Shown: in pieces, positions 22,581 to 36,017 of the stretch
How the letters are laid out: the number at the start of each line of letters is the position of its first letter
Numbering within the stretch: the first letter of the stretch is position 1
Made by a program: the position numbers and the translations under genes
Source of the DNA: Ahaetulla prasina
Lineage: Eukaryota > Chordata > Lepidosauria > Squamata > Colubridae
Length of the DNA: 64,000 nucleotides
NCBI RefSeq assembly: GCF_028640845.1
Contig: NC_080539.1
Location: 298,389,516-298,453,515, forward strand
Direction: 5' to 3'
The notes under the pieces: generated by a model
Seen by the model: only the letters and a program-made list of their open reading frames with translations
The model's database searches: none
What the model was told of the DNA's origin: nothing

Positions 22581-23830
22581 TATACCCTGTTTCTCTGAAA
22601 ATAAGATTGGGTCCTATATTTTTTGGACTGCCAAAAAAGGTTTTAGTTTCAGGGAGGTCTTATATTTTTCCCCATTTTTTTCCATACTGGGAAGGGTGGG
22701 GGCAATGAGTCCATGTCCTCCACTAAACAGCTCATCTGCACCGCTTTCAGAGCCTGAACATCCTCCACAAAACAACTGAGCTGTGCCCACAGGTCTTCGC
22801 TAAACAGCATTTTCCTGCCGAGCCTTCAGTGTTGCAATCCTGGGATACGTTGAAGGCTCGGGATGGAGCCTTTTTGGCAATTGGCAGAAAAATGGGGAGT
22901 GGGATATTCCTGCCTGTCCTCCTTTTCTCAGTCTATGCTGAACTTGAGAAAAGGATGACAGGCAGGAAAATCCCCCTCCCCATTTTCCTGCCATTCGCCA
23001 AAAAGTCTCCACCCCGAGCATTTAGCATATCCCAGGATTGCTGAAGGCTAGGCAGGAAAATGGGGAGAGGAATTTTCCTGCCTCTCCTCCTTTTCTTAAG
23101 CTCAACACAGGCTGAGAAAAGGAGGAGAGGTAGGAAAATCCCCCTCCCCATTTTCCTGCTGAGCACCAAAAAAGACTTCATCCCAAGTCTTCAGCATTGC
23201 AATCCTGGGATATCCCCAGCTTCCCAGCGCTGCTCTGGGGCTTCCACAATGCTGGGGGTGGGGAGGTCATCGGAGGAGCCCCAAGCAGCCCCCATCTGGT
23301 TCCAGTTCGCCTTTGCCAGGGTGGCAGGTGCTGTCCTCAGCCAGGCAGTCCCCAGAATCATCCCAAAGCCTCCCCACCACTTGGTTTGGGGCGGACGGCT
23401 ATATTGGTCACTTGAGTTGCAAACAACCCACAGATTTGGGTGGCCTTTACATGACCAGTATGCCTGCAAGATCCCTGATTTCCAAGGCTGGCAAGGCTCA
23501 GCGTTTGAGCTCCGGCGTGCTCTTTTCCTTCTTGGCTGCGGCTGCGCAGTGCCTCCGGCTCACCAAGTCTGGCCTGCTGATCCTGGCCGCCAATGCTATG
23601 GGCAAGAACTGGCCATGCCAATCCCGCTTCATGGCTGCGCAAACAGAGCCCGCAATGGCTGCTGTTTCACATGGGAGAGGAGGCATTGTGAGGGAGCCCG
23701 TTTGTCATGTTGGCCGGACGGGGGTCGCCCACACAGAGGCCGGGCCTCAGGGCGCCACCCTGAGCAGGTGCCAAGCTGAAGGTGGGGGAGGGTCAGTCCC
23801 CTTACCCGGTTGCCCTCCGCCATTTTTCAT

Positions 23831-23834
<4 letters not shown>

Positions 23835-23922
<88 letters not shown>
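23835..23922 (+). repeat. (TG)n(AG)n compound microsatellite
   Basis: About 22 TG units are followed by about 22 AG units. Confidence 0.97.
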
Positions 23923-23926
<4 letters not shown>

Positions 23927-23956
23927 CCCTTTCAAACAGCATTGCCTGCAATTCTT

Positions 23957-24252
23957 TTTTTTTTTGAATTTTTTTTTATTTTTAAGACAAACAAACATAA
24001 AAGCATCTTCTATTCAAATACAATGTGTCGGTGAGTTAGTTACAAATCTTTTGTGCAATTTCAACATACACATATCATTAATTTATCTAATCTTCTATTT
24101 TATCATCCAATACATATTCAAATATTTTGTTCCATTGATCCTTAGAACTATAATATTTCATTCTCTCATTTAATAGACATTATTCTTTTTACACCATTTA
24201 TTCCATCATCTTAGATCGTTTATTCCTTCAATAATTTTCCCTTGTGGAAGCT
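23957..24252 (-). mobile_element. L1-type LINE 3' end, 15-bp target duplication
   Basis: The insert starts with a poly(T) tract (minus-strand poly(A) tail) and is flanked by exact TTGCCTGCAATTCTT at 23942-23956 and 24253-24267. It is inserted inside the 22.6-24.5 kb TIR element, so it is younger than it. Confidence 0.82.
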
Positions 24253-24286
24253 TTGCCTGCAATTCTTGTTACTCCCCTCCATTGTT

Positions 24287-24289
<3 letters not shown>

Positions 24290-24334
<45 letters not shown>
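24290..24334 (+). repeat. (CT)n microsatellite
   Basis: About 22 uninterrupted CT units close to the right end of the TIR element. Confidence 0.95.
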
Positions 24335-24337
<3 letters not shown>

Positions 24338-24952
24338 TGATCCATGGGCCACGGTTAAGGGGCCAAGGTGACCGGGGAAGGGAAGGGCTGCCTCCTGGGC
24401 TGGTCATGCCCACCTACTTCACGAGAGCTTTTTTTGGGGTAGGGTTTATATTAGGCTGACTCCAAAAAATCAGAGGAGGGCTTACTTTCGGAGTAGGTCA
24501 TATTTTGGGGGAAACACGGTATTATCTAGTTGCTGCTTGGTAAAACATTTGCTTTTGTTAGCAAAAGTGTGTGGTAATAGTATTTTCACAGGGAAAAAAT
24601 CCAGATTGAAGAAGAATTACAATAACAAACATAGTTATTAATCATACTTACCATCAGTTTCTTTCCCTGCTGCATGTCAAGTAAAAAAGAGAGTAAGTTG
24701 TACATTTATTTGGCATCCATGATTTTGTTATAGGAAATCGCTTCCCAACAATCTGTGTAATAATATTCACCAAAAAATGAAATAATACTGTACACATACA
24801 TCTGTACTGCATTCATAACATTACATACATTACAACTATATAACATTATATACATTACAACTATATATCAGATATTGTATCCCACTCACACATCCCCTAA
24901 ACTCAAGAAAGCAGCCTAAATCAATAGAAGCAAACAATTTTGAAAGGCTGTA

Positions 24953-25550
24953 CAAGTAGTCCTTAATTTACAACCACAACTGAGATCTTAATTTGGGTCA
25001 TACGTCATTGCAATTGTTATACGAGATGCCCATATGAGTGCCTCACTCAATAATCACAGTACCAGTGTTTTGCCGGTTTCAGGTGTGGTTTGGTATAAAG
25101 AAAGAAGAGTTCAGGTATTTACCTTGATAAGCTTTACGTGTTTATTCAGCTAAATAAAGACGGGCCTCTCTTAGTAAGGGAGAACCCTGAATACACTTTG
25201 ACACTCATATTTATATGTTTGCTACATTGTCCACTTCTCCACCCAGAAGCACTGGCACACTCCACCCAGACAAGCTGGCACACTCTAAATAAAATAAAGA
25301 AGTACAGAAATATTCATCCACCGCTCTTGGAGTTCCTCTGAAAACATTGAATGTCATCTCAGGGACTTGGGTGTTTCTTGAGGAATTTTCCATGACCTTG
25401 AAGGCCTGCAGAGGCAATGGTGACATTGGCATATATGCTTCCTCAAGACTTTCAATAGAAACATTAGATTCCTGGTCAACACCAGCGCCCCTGTCCTGGT
25501 CATTAAGCAACTGTACAGGTTGTTAAGTGACCACACAGGTTGTCCAGGGT
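24953..25550. mobile_element. Tigger-like MITE split by a solo LTR
   Basis: The left end AAGTAGTCCTTAATTTACAACC (24953-) and a right piece with TTAAGCAACTG / GTTGTTAAGTGACC (25503-25535) match the 20439 family; the LTR at 25066 lies between them. Confidence 0.45.
25066..25481 (-). mobile_element. Probable solo LTR, 4-bp duplication CCAG
   Basis: The 416-bp segment reads TGTTTTGCC...GTCAACA with CCAG on both sides (25062-25065, 25482-25485). Minus strand: TATAAATATGAG near 25205-25216, then AATAAA near 25140-25150, then the end, which is the normal U3-R-U5 order. Boundaries rest on a short duplication, so this is less sure than the other LTRs. Confidence 0.58.
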
Positions 25551-25819
25551 TTGGGGAGATCCTGGGAGACACACTGGTTCACAGATTTTTTCCCCTCCAT
25601 ACCACACCCAGAAGGATTAGGCATTCTCCCAACCCCACCATTCTCTGGGAACATTTGGGCTTTCCCCTCTCCCAACCACTCCTAGAAGATCTAGGTCTTC
25701 TCGCCAATTCACTACTGGAGCACTTCACAGCTGGCCTTCATCTCCTGCCCCACCACTGGCACTTGTTCCCCAACCTACCACTGGTGCTTGCAAAGTTTCA
25801 AAGGTAGAAAGAACCTTAG

Positions 25820-26700
<881 letters not shown>

Positions 26701-27823
26701 TAACAATTTTGAATAAGACAGGATGCTTTTCCCAGTTCAGTATCACAGCAGAGTGCTGGTTTCTGTATGTTGCCTGGAAAAGCAGGCCCAATAGGCCTCA
26801 GCGGCATTTTAGTCCTTATCCTAATGACATTCATTCATACTTACAGGGTATATACTGTATTTAAAAGTAAGCTTCATTTATCATTACACAATATAAATTG
26901 GAAGTGATATTACAAATCAGTTAGTTTGCTTATGTATACAGGTTTGTTTTTTTATTTATAATAAAGTTAATTTTTAAAAAAGTTCAGTGCTATAAAAGAA
27001 AATATCCATCCATCCCATTAAAGGATTTTAACTATTATTTTAGTAATGTGGCCTTCAGTTGTTTTTTTAAAGATTTCAGGATAATTTCATTCAGAGAAAA
27101 GTATGTTACTGAATAAAAAATATCTAGTATATCCTGTGCAGAGCAGAAATCTATGACCAATAGACCTTTCACCCTGGCTTGTTCTCAGTGAAACATTCTG
27201 GGCACACATCTCCCACCACCTCCTTTTGCTTTCCTAAAGCATTCTCCATAGACATAATGAATTCTCATGAAAAGATTGGATGTGGTTCAGGTACTGTATG
27301 AGGAAGAATGAGCAACAATCAAATTATCAGCATATGCTCCGTTCCATGGCAGCCTCACCCCAGATCATTTCTAGTTTATTGGCTGGACATATCAATAAGA
27401 ATATGGTATAAATGATAACCCTAACATGGTATAAATCATAATATCCTAACATTTTTACATATACATTAATTGTTTTCAACATAAATGGGACAATAAAATA
27501 ATTCATTGCCTTTTGCCATAAGTAAAAATTGTAATTTTGCTCCCAGAAAGTAAACCCAAGGAATATTTCTGTAAGAAATGTTAGTAGGGTGTGACACTAC
27601 TAGGTGTTTACATAAAGCAGAATGTATAATATATGTTACGTAGTAGCTTAACTTGTACAATTACGTTGTATATTAGGAAAGTGGTCAAATCAAAATTATT
27701 ATGCAAAAATATATGTGGGAGAAGTAATTATAAAGTCAGAAATAGCCTTAGCAAAAATAAAGAGCCTGGTAATGCTTATTTTATTGATAACTGTAATTAT
27801 CATGATCCTATATTAACTTTCAG

Positions 27824-27879
27824 CTGCTGATGGACCAGGGGATCGTTTCATCATTGGGGAATCCCAAGCTGGTGAGCAA
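27824..27879 (+). CDS. GPHN: GPHN exon: E domain (residues 380-398)
   Basis: A 56-nt exon follows tttcag and, with the carried-over G, encodes AADGPGDRFIIGESQAGEQ. The donor is gtaggt. This is the beta-rich subdomain II segment of the MoeA fold. The next exon starts at a codon boundary. Confidence 0.96.
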
Positions 27880-28504
27880 GTAGGTACAATATATTTTGCT
27901 TCTCTTTTCTATTTTTTGTTCATTATGAACTAGAATAATCTCGTAAAATAACATGAAACCATTGTAATGACTATTGTAAATAACACAAAGGCTATATGAA
28001 TTATTCTATTTCTATAATTACATATTTTAATGTGGTGATAGTTTCCTCCATGCATATAAAATCTAATAATAGTAATAATAGATAATAATAATATTATTTA
28101 TCATTTGCCTATAACTAAGTTCCTGTGTACATGAAATAAAAAGGCATGTTTATTACAGTCATTGACACAAATTCCAAAATTTAAAGAAATGAAGCAATTA
28201 AATAATACAAAGCAATTATAAAATCACACAACAAAATAAGGAGCCTCTAGATTAAAAATTAATAAAATCAATATCTATTATTTCAAATTAGTAGGATATT
28301 TATTTATGGCTTCACTAAAAGTGTAAGAAAGGAAGAGTCTAAAGTTCTTGAGAGATCTAAAGCATAACATTCTCTTATCATGTAAACAGCTAGCTCTTTT
28401 AACATTCCATTTCTTCAAGTCCAACAAGTTTAAATTGTTGCCAAGCAAATCAATCTAATGGTCAATCTAATAATCAATCAATAATCTAACAATCTAATAA
28501 TCAA

Positions 28505-29100
28505 TCCTCCTTTCCAGTGGATAGTAGTATCCCATAGAAATCAAGGCAAAGGAAACACTGAGAGGATACCCAATGCCATATTCCATTGCCATTGCTGCGA
28601 TAGGAAGACCAAATCCAAAGTGTGATCACGGTCTCGGGTCAGACTTTGGATGATCTGGGATAGATCCATGGCTGTCAAGGAACCCATGAACTCCCAAGCA
28701 CCTCAAAGCCCATTCCTAGGGAAGGTAGATTAAAGTCCTAGAACCATGAGGTTTCTCCAAAACTCCACTGCCAACCCAGAAATGGAACTCAGACAGGGAG
28801 GTTGCTATGCAGCAAGGAAGTTGGTGCAACAGCAACAATTCCCAACTGAGTCTTAGAGGTCAACTTAATGAACAGGCTCTCACCACCAGGAACCTATCTG
28901 GCAGGATTCAGAAAGGACAGATCACATCCAGATCTTGCTAATAAAGACATGTTGGCATCTCATCCGCAATCAAATTATAGATAGGGGGAGGGCTATTACA
29001 CACTGACCTGGCCGTCAGTAGCAGCAACCAGAGGACAGGGCCAATGAAGATCCATTCACAGGGAATTGGGTCTGAGATCAAGAAACTGGAACTGTTGTGA
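28505..29100 (-). pseudogene. Decayed CR1-like LINE endonuclease fragment
   Basis: On the minus strand a diverged VLG-F-STFP segment is followed by MDLSQIIQSLTRDRDHTLDL and VF, the H-T-L-D-L-V-F pattern of CR1/L2-type AP endonucleases. Frame breaks are present. Confidence 0.55.
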
Positions 29101-29364
29101 GACAACAGTTAGGCAGTTCTTGATCATTCAGAGATAAAATTTTAGGGGATAAAAGGGGACTGAAGTTTATTTTCTATGCACTGTATTTGAAAGCTTCTAC
29201 TGCAGTCAATTTTTTAAAAAAAAGATGAAATAGAAGAGAAGAATAAACTATCAACGCTTTTTATATGTGTTTCCCGGCAATAAAGTGCTGGAAAAGCACT
29301 TTTACTCGAAAGAAACTTCTTCTCTCAATTCCTCCTTCAAAAAACGATCTTGTTACAACCTTAT

Positions 29365-29748
29365 TGTCAGGCCTGGAATCCATCTTTTGCATTGGATCTG
29401 CCACATTTACTGCTGTGGGAAACTGGGAAGGGGGATTGTATGGAGCAGGGGTGATATATAGTCATAGTAACATTCCTTTCCCAGAAAGTCAAGGACATCT
29501 TGCCCTGCACCTGAAGGGGTGTGGCTGGGAGGTATCTCCAGTAGGGATGGTGCTTTGATTGGACCATATGATGAACTTGTGGGTGCTGGGCAGGGACTTA
29601 GACTTTCCTTTGGGTGGGGAAATCCTGGAAACTTTCAGATTCGGGTTTTCCCAGATGTGCAATATAACATCTCTAATAAAATGGAACTTTGAGGAACTTC
29701 AAGCCTCTGAGTCTTTTTTCGTTGGGAGTGTTACTTGGAACCCTGACA
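29365..29748 (+). mobile_element. Solo LTR, 5-bp target duplication CTTAT
   Basis: The 384-bp element has inverted ends TGTCAGG / CCTGACA and is flanked by exact CTTAT at 29360-29364 and 29749-29753. A TATATAG is near 29453 and AATAAA near 29673, so it is oriented plus. It differs from the LTRs at 3363 and 33974, so is another family. It lies 214 bp upstream of a GPHN exon. Confidence 0.85.
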
Positions 29749-29962
29749 CTTATAGTCTTATAATTCAGGGTAGTATATTTATTTATTCATTATCATCCTG
29801 AATTAAACTGCAAAGTGTAATGCAATTTTATTATAGTTTTTGTTGTTGTCCTATTAAACTAATTAAGAAAATATTTGTACTCCAAAATGTTAAAATATGT
29901 TTCATATATTTTATGATTCTAAAATTTTAAAAATAAATTGACATTTTTTGGTATTTTTTTAG

Positions 29963-30547
<585 letters not shown>

Positions 30548-30570
30548 TGAGAAGGAGCTGCATACATATA

Positions 30571-30670
30571 GAATAGAATAGAATAGAATAGAATAGAATA
30601 GAATAGAATAGAATAGAATAGAATAGAATAGAATTGAATTGAATTGAATTGAATTGAATTGAATTGAATT
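30571..30670 (+). repeat. (AATAG)n then (AATTG)n microsatellite
   Basis: About 13 pentamers AATAG pass abruptly into about 7 AATTG pentamers next to the LINE. Confidence 0.97.
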
Positions 30671-31108
30671 TATTGGCCAAGTGTGATTGGACACACAAGG
30701 AATTTGTCTTGGTGCATATGCTCTCAGTTTACATAAAAGAAAAGATACCTTCATCAAGGTACAACATTTACAACACAAATGATGGTCGTAGGGTACAATT
30801 TATCCCTTAATGATAGCAACAAAAAGTTACAGTCATACAGTCATAAGTGGAAAGAGATTGGTGATGGAAACGATGAGAAGATTAATAGTAGTGCAGATTT
30901 AGTAAATAGTTTGACAGTGTTGAGGGAATTATTTGTTTAGCAGAGTGATAGCCTTCGGGAAAAAACTGTTCTTGTGTCTAGTTGTTCTGGTGTGCAGTCT
31001 CTATAGCATCGTTTTGAGGATAGGAGTTGAAACAGTTTATGTCCAGGATGTGAGGAATCTGTAAATATTTTCATGGCCCTCTTCTTGATTCGAGCAGAAG
31101 AAACCTCA
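30571..31108 (-). mobile_element. Snake CR1/L3 LINE 3' end with (AATAG)n tail
   Basis: Plus-strand order is (AATAG)n, (AATTG)n, then TTATTGGCCAAGTGTGATTG and a UTR reaching CTTCTTGATTCGAGCAG near 31105. Read on the minus strand this is the LINE 3' end followed by its (CTATT)n tail, the arrangement described for Snake1 CR1 elements that seed microsatellites. Confidence 0.83.
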
Positions 31109-31119
31109 TATAAATAATC

Positions 31120-31985
31120 ATAAATAAATAAATATGTACAAAGTTAATTTTTGAGATAAAGGGGGTAAAATCCCACTTCCTTCAGAACATTTTCAGTTGG
31201 CTGTATTTTAATGGAACAAATCTTAAAATGGCTTAAATTCCAGCCATAGAAAACAACGGGAATTCAGAAACAAGTGCTACTTCCCTACATTGGAATTGGT
31301 CTTAGACAAAAGCTAAAGAAGAGATTCCCCTCTTCCCTTATGTTTCCCCCCCACCCCAACACATAAAAAACGATAAGGTGGCAGCTCATGCTGACTCCCA
31401 TTGAACCTACAGAATATTTGAACAAGGTGACAGTGTTTAAAATTGTTTGAAAAGCATTAAAGGAAAGGGATTTTTAATGATTTCCTAATAAATTACAAAT
31501 AATCTTCTTGGGAGTTTTTGTGAATTCAGTAGTAATTAGCACTTATTATAGACTTCACCCTATCTATTTAGCAGGCAAACCCAAGTACTAGAATTGTGTT
31601 CTTATAGTCATCCTGTTTATAGACATAGGCCCAGCGAAAAGCTATTGCTCTTTGCTAGTCTTATTTGGCTGCTTGTGTTTTGTGGCTGCAAAAAAAATAA
31701 GTTGCTCTTTTACCTTTGTATGAAATAATTACATTCCAATAGTAAAACAATGCCCTGCACTGCTCAAGTTCTACAAATAATCAAAATTTGCATTAAACGC
31801 ACCCTGAATTCTGATAACAACAGAACATAAAGTACATACCCATCAAAACACAAGCCAAAACATCAACATAGTACTTTGTCTTTATATATTTATAATCTAA
31901 AACATCAGCAGCATTAGCATTATGTGTGTGTAAATGTATTACATATAGCCAGACAACTTTACATTTAGCTACCTAGTGTTAGTTT
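31120..31985. other. GPHN intron, no recognised element
   Basis: Plain AT-rich intron. Confidence 0.5.
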
Positions 31986-31990
31986 TATTT

Positions 31991-32382
31991 ACCGTATATA
32001 CTCGAGTATAAGCCGAGTTTTTCAGCACGTTTTTTGTGCTGAAAAACTTCCCCTCGGCTTATACTCGGGTCTATACGGCTTATACTCGAGTTTTTTTTTT
32101 TTAAAGCCCCTCGGCTTATACTCGAGTATATACGGCTTATACTCGAGGTTTTTTTTTTTCTTTTTTTCACATTTTACCGGACGGAAGCCCTGCCGGTGCA
32201 GTGAGAGGCGGGCGGGGAGCCGCCAGCCTTCTCAGCTGAGGGAGGGAGGGTTTCCCCAACCGGTAGGTGCCTCATTTCCCACCCTCGGCTTATACTCGAG
32301 TCCCCAGTTTACCCCAGTTTTTGGGGTAAAATTGGGGACCTCGGCTTATACTCGGATCGGCTTATATTCGAGTATATACGGT
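31991..32382. mobile_element. TIR element, short copy 2 (accgtatatactcgag family)
   Basis: A 392-bp near-identical relative of 14821-15285 with the same ends, the same CAGCACG...GTGCTG hairpin and GC-rich core; flanks ATTT / ACTT are a possible 4-bp duplication with one change. It lacks part of the repeated T-tract/CTCGGCTTAT block of copy 1. Confidence 0.8.
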
Positions 32383-32389
32383 ACTTACT

Positions 32390-33430
32390 TTCTGTTATGG
32401 GCAACTTTTCTGTAAATGGCAGCAGAAGACCAATCAGATATGTAACCCCCTACTTAAGTTCTGACTTCCCTATAGGAACTAAGTTTTTTAACTGGCAGAA
32501 TGAGGCAATAAAACTGAGTCAACAATGGCTCTTCAGCTCTGAGCTGTGTGCCTGCTAATTGTTCCTACCATGTCCCAATCAGTATAAAGCATTAACAGAA
32601 TAAATATAATAGTACAACAGAGAAAACTAGAAAATAAAGAAAAGTTCAAGCACCAGAAAGGTCCAATCACAATGCCCAAATAATGCTATTCATTCTGGTT
32701 ACATTTTGTTCTGAGCATTGAACAAAAGAGCATGAAATAAAACTCTCAAATCACATGTGCTTTATTTCAAATCTGGAACATTGGATCACATTTGGAATAT
32801 TTTGTTCCCACAAAAATGTACATCTGCCTAGAAGACTCCATTGAATATAGAATCTATTTTGGTGGTGCCTTGATTGGTTTGAAGGAGGAATGAAAAGACT
32901 GATGGATGCATTCAGTGAAATATTAGAAATGAAATTTGCAGTTTTCTTCTTATGCTTGAAAAAGTACAGAAAAAGTACAATATAAAGTATAAAGTCTATT
33001 AAACAAGTTTGAGAAATACTCTTGTACTTTTAACTCCTGTATATTATCTTTATTATGAGATTTATAAATAGAGAAATAGAGAAATGTATTAAGATTAATG
33101 TACTTATTAATTAAATTTAAGGTTGTTGAACCTCCATATATATATTTTGATGTCATTCTTCCCCAGAATAATATATTCAGGGTTGTAATTGGATGCTAAT
33201 ATTGATTCACAAATAACACTGAGTTGGATTTTAATCAGTATTTGATAAATATATCATAATGGACTCAGTATAACACTTTAAGCCAGAAAGAACTTAACCA
33301 TATTATGGCTTACTGTTTTATGGAAAGCTAGTCATTGCTTTTAACAAATTTAAACTTCTACCCCACATGAACAAATCTGCTGTGTTCATACCATACTGTG
33401 ATGTAAGCTGAAATCTCTTATTTCCATAAA
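32390..33430. other. GPHN intron, no recognised element
   Basis: No clear transposon or exon. Confidence 0.5.
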
Positions 33431-33435
33431 TATAG

Positions 33436-33494
33436 GGCACTGAAGAACTCGAGGTACGCATTCTGGTGCAGGCTCGACCGGGTCAAGATATCAG
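33436..33494 (+). CDS. GPHN: GPHN exon: E domain (residues 439-458)
   Basis: A 59-nt exon begins after tatag and reads GTEELEVRILVQARPGQDI plus two bases of Arg458 (AG|gttaat). The intron that follows is only 143 bp, the shortest in the window. Confidence 0.96.
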
Positions 33495-33602
33495 GTTAAT
33501 GAATTATTTATTTTTAAATTTTAAAATGAAAAATAACTATTCAATACCTATAATAGTAATAGCTTTTGAAATGTTATAAAGGAGGTGTTCTTTTTGTTCT
33601 AA

Positions 33603-33872
<270 letters not shown>

Positions 33873-33973
33873 TGATTATAGTTTTACAATCTCTTTGATT
33901 ACAGATTTTGCACCCTCTATTAGTAAAATAGACATTTTAAAGATTTAATATAGTGCTTTGCAATATCTGGTTT

Positions 33974-34492
33974 TGTCGTGTCCCACTCCTCCGCTGACGG
34001 CCGGGTCAGGGAAATCCGAATCAGGCTTGCCTCTGCAGCTCTGCCCAAAGTCCTAGCAAAGTCCTCAGAGCAGGCAGGAGACCAGTAAGTGACTTCAGCA
34101 AGATAAGTTCGACTTTTGCCTGACTCAGAGACTGCCAGAAAGCAGATCCTTTATATAGGCCATGGGGTGTGGCTCCATGACTCAGCACTCATTAAGGCCT
34201 GCCCCTCCCTTCCTTCTGTTGCCTCCGCCTATCCAATCTTCTGATGCGAGGGTCACTCCAATCAGCTGTTGGTAATAAACCCTCCTCAGGCTCACATGCC
34301 GTGGAGGAGGGGGAGGGGTCTAGCTGCTCCGTTTGCCTGGGCATGGAGTCAGGGCTGGGGCCGGGAGATGCTCCTTCTTCTGCAGTTTGTGTGGGCATGG
34401 AGCCAGGACTTGGGCCGGGAGGCATACATTCCTCAGTGTTCGGGAGCAGGTAAGAAGGCCCCGGCTGCTCTGAGGGCGGGCAAGACACAACA
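33974..34492 (-). mobile_element. Solo LTR, 5-bp target duplication GGTTT
   Basis: The 519-bp element has inverted ends TGTCGTGTCC / GACACAACA and exact GGTTT at 33969-33973 and 34493-34497. The minus strand has CCTATATAAAGG (about 34148-34159) followed by a CTGACTC-rich leader. It shares GGGTGTGGCTCC-TGACTCAGCAC with 3363-3987. No internal genes. ORFs inside it are spurious. Confidence 0.88.
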
Positions 34493-34532
34493 GGTTTCAT
34501 AAAAGCCAGCAGAAAGTATATTTACATTATAT

Positions 34533-35647
34533 GTATAGTGGAGTTTAAAGTTTGTGAACCCGTTTAAATTTTCAATATTCCAGCATAAATATGATCTAAA
34601 ATTAATCTGTATTCCTTACAAGTCTTAGAACAAGATAAAGAGAATCCAAGAAATGAGTCAAAAATACTTTACTTTTAGTTTATTTATGGAGGAAAATGCT
34701 CTAAAGATAAAAAAAGTATGTGAATATTAAAGTAGGTTACCAGTTCATTTGAAGAGGAAGTAAAAGTCAATTGTTTCCATCAGTGGAATGATTCTCACAT
34801 GTTTGGTTGAGTCTCCTGCTTAAGAAGTCTCCTCCTTAAAGAACAGAATTCTAGATATTCACTATCGAAGTCTTATCTTTATAGCACAGGTATGTGGAAG
34901 TATGTCGTGCTTGAATAAATGAGATATTGAGGACCTCCAATAATAAGAGATTGATGCTCATCAGGCTGGAATAGGTTAAAAAATTAGTTCCAAAGAGTTT
35001 GTAAAATGTAATGGTAGCAGTATTGCCATTTGGGCCTGGTCTTCTGCCTATGGACCAAGATAGCTTATCTCCACTAATGGAACTATGAATTCTGAATCAT
35101 GTTAGCAACTCTACAGGAAAATATCAGGATATCTGTCTGTGCACTGAAGCTCAAGAAAAAGTGACAAAAATCCAAAATTCACAAGTAATATGACCAATGA
35201 ATTGCTCAAGCAGAAGAAAGTTAATGTTTTGGAATGGCCAAGTTAATGGCCAAACGTTTTGACCTTAAACCTCTGGTGGAAGTGCCTGAACTGACCACAT
35301 CATGAGAGGAATGCCACCAACATCCCCAAGTTGAATTATTGTGAAAGTAGGAATGGGCTAAAATTCCCCCAAGCCCATGTACATGATTTATCAACAGTTG
35401 GAGGAAACATTTTGTTGCAATTACTGGTGCCCAAGGAGAGGGCAGGGAGAAACTGTTACAGAAAGCAAAAGTTCACATATTTTTGCCCCATACAAATATT
35501 AGCTAGTGTTTTTATATATTTATTTAATTGGGGGTTTTAATCTAGTTGTAGAACTTCTACAGAAGACAGATTAAAGTTTAGGTAATATTTATGCTGAAAT
35601 ATTGAAAATTCAAAAAGGATTACAAATTTTTATATATCACTGTATGA
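34533..35647 (+). pseudogene. Tc1/mariner transposon remnant, both ends present
   Basis: The left end TATAGTGGAGTTTAAAGTTTG and right end GGATTACAAATTTTTATATATCACTGTA are diverged Tc1-type termini within TA. Transposase relics in order: GATGCTCATCAGGCTGGAAT (DAHQAG helix-turn-helix region), GGTAGTATTGCC-like GGSI/W region, AATGTTTTGGAATGGCCAAG (VLEWP-S, before the DPN aspartate), and a C-terminal GGGCTAAAATTCCCCCAAGC. A central deletion and many stops make it dead. Confidence 0.75.
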
Positions 35648-35689
35648 ATCTCAAAAGTTAAAAAACCCAAAATTTTGTGTGAATTATGA

Positions 35690-36015
35690 AGTAAGAAACA
35701 GAAATGGCAGTGATACTGGCCAGAGATGGAATTCAGTCTATCAAACAGTTAAGCAGTACAAAATCTGAATGATTTTTATTTAATGTTGCATAAATGGATT
35801 TTATGCCCTGTGGTAGAATTTTCTCTCCACCACGCCCTCTACAAATCTGCTCCAAACGTCCTTTAACCCACACCAGACAGCTCTGTGGGCCTACAATGTG
35901 TAGAAAGATACAAAATGACTTTACATCAGCAAAATCACGTGACTGATAAAAATCCCTGGGTGCAATCTAGTATGTACAGATTTGAAGCTATGTACCAATA
36001 AAGGAGAATATTTGT
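35690..36015. other. GPHN intron, no recognised element
   Basis: No recognisable element. Confidence 0.45.
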
Positions 36016-36017
36016 AG

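Larger units (their letters stand above)
22583..24521. mobile_element. Large (1.9-kb) TIR element with GC-rich interior
   Basis: It opens TACCCTGTTTCTCTGAAAATAAG and closes CATATTTTGGGGGAAACACGGTA, imperfect inverted termini of a widespread vertebrate MITE type. The interior has an inverted/tandem block (22820-23200) in which a GGCAGGAAAATGGGGAG-type word recurs in both orientations, a GC-rich segment (23220-23820), (TG)n(AG)n, an L1 insert and (CT)n. No transposase is recognisable; ORFs in the GC-rich part lack known domains. Confidence 0.65.

Noticed and set aside
23060..23879. ORFs of 188 and 239 residues in the GC-rich segment
   Set aside because: No recognisable domains, overlapping open frames on both strands, ends in (TG)n; treated as open by base composition.
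34192..34502. ORFs on both strands in the solo LTR
   Set aside because: Lie across the regulatory LTR; no retroviral protein features.
34533..35647. Functional transposase gene
   Set aside because: Multiple stops and a central deletion; only short relic motifs remain.
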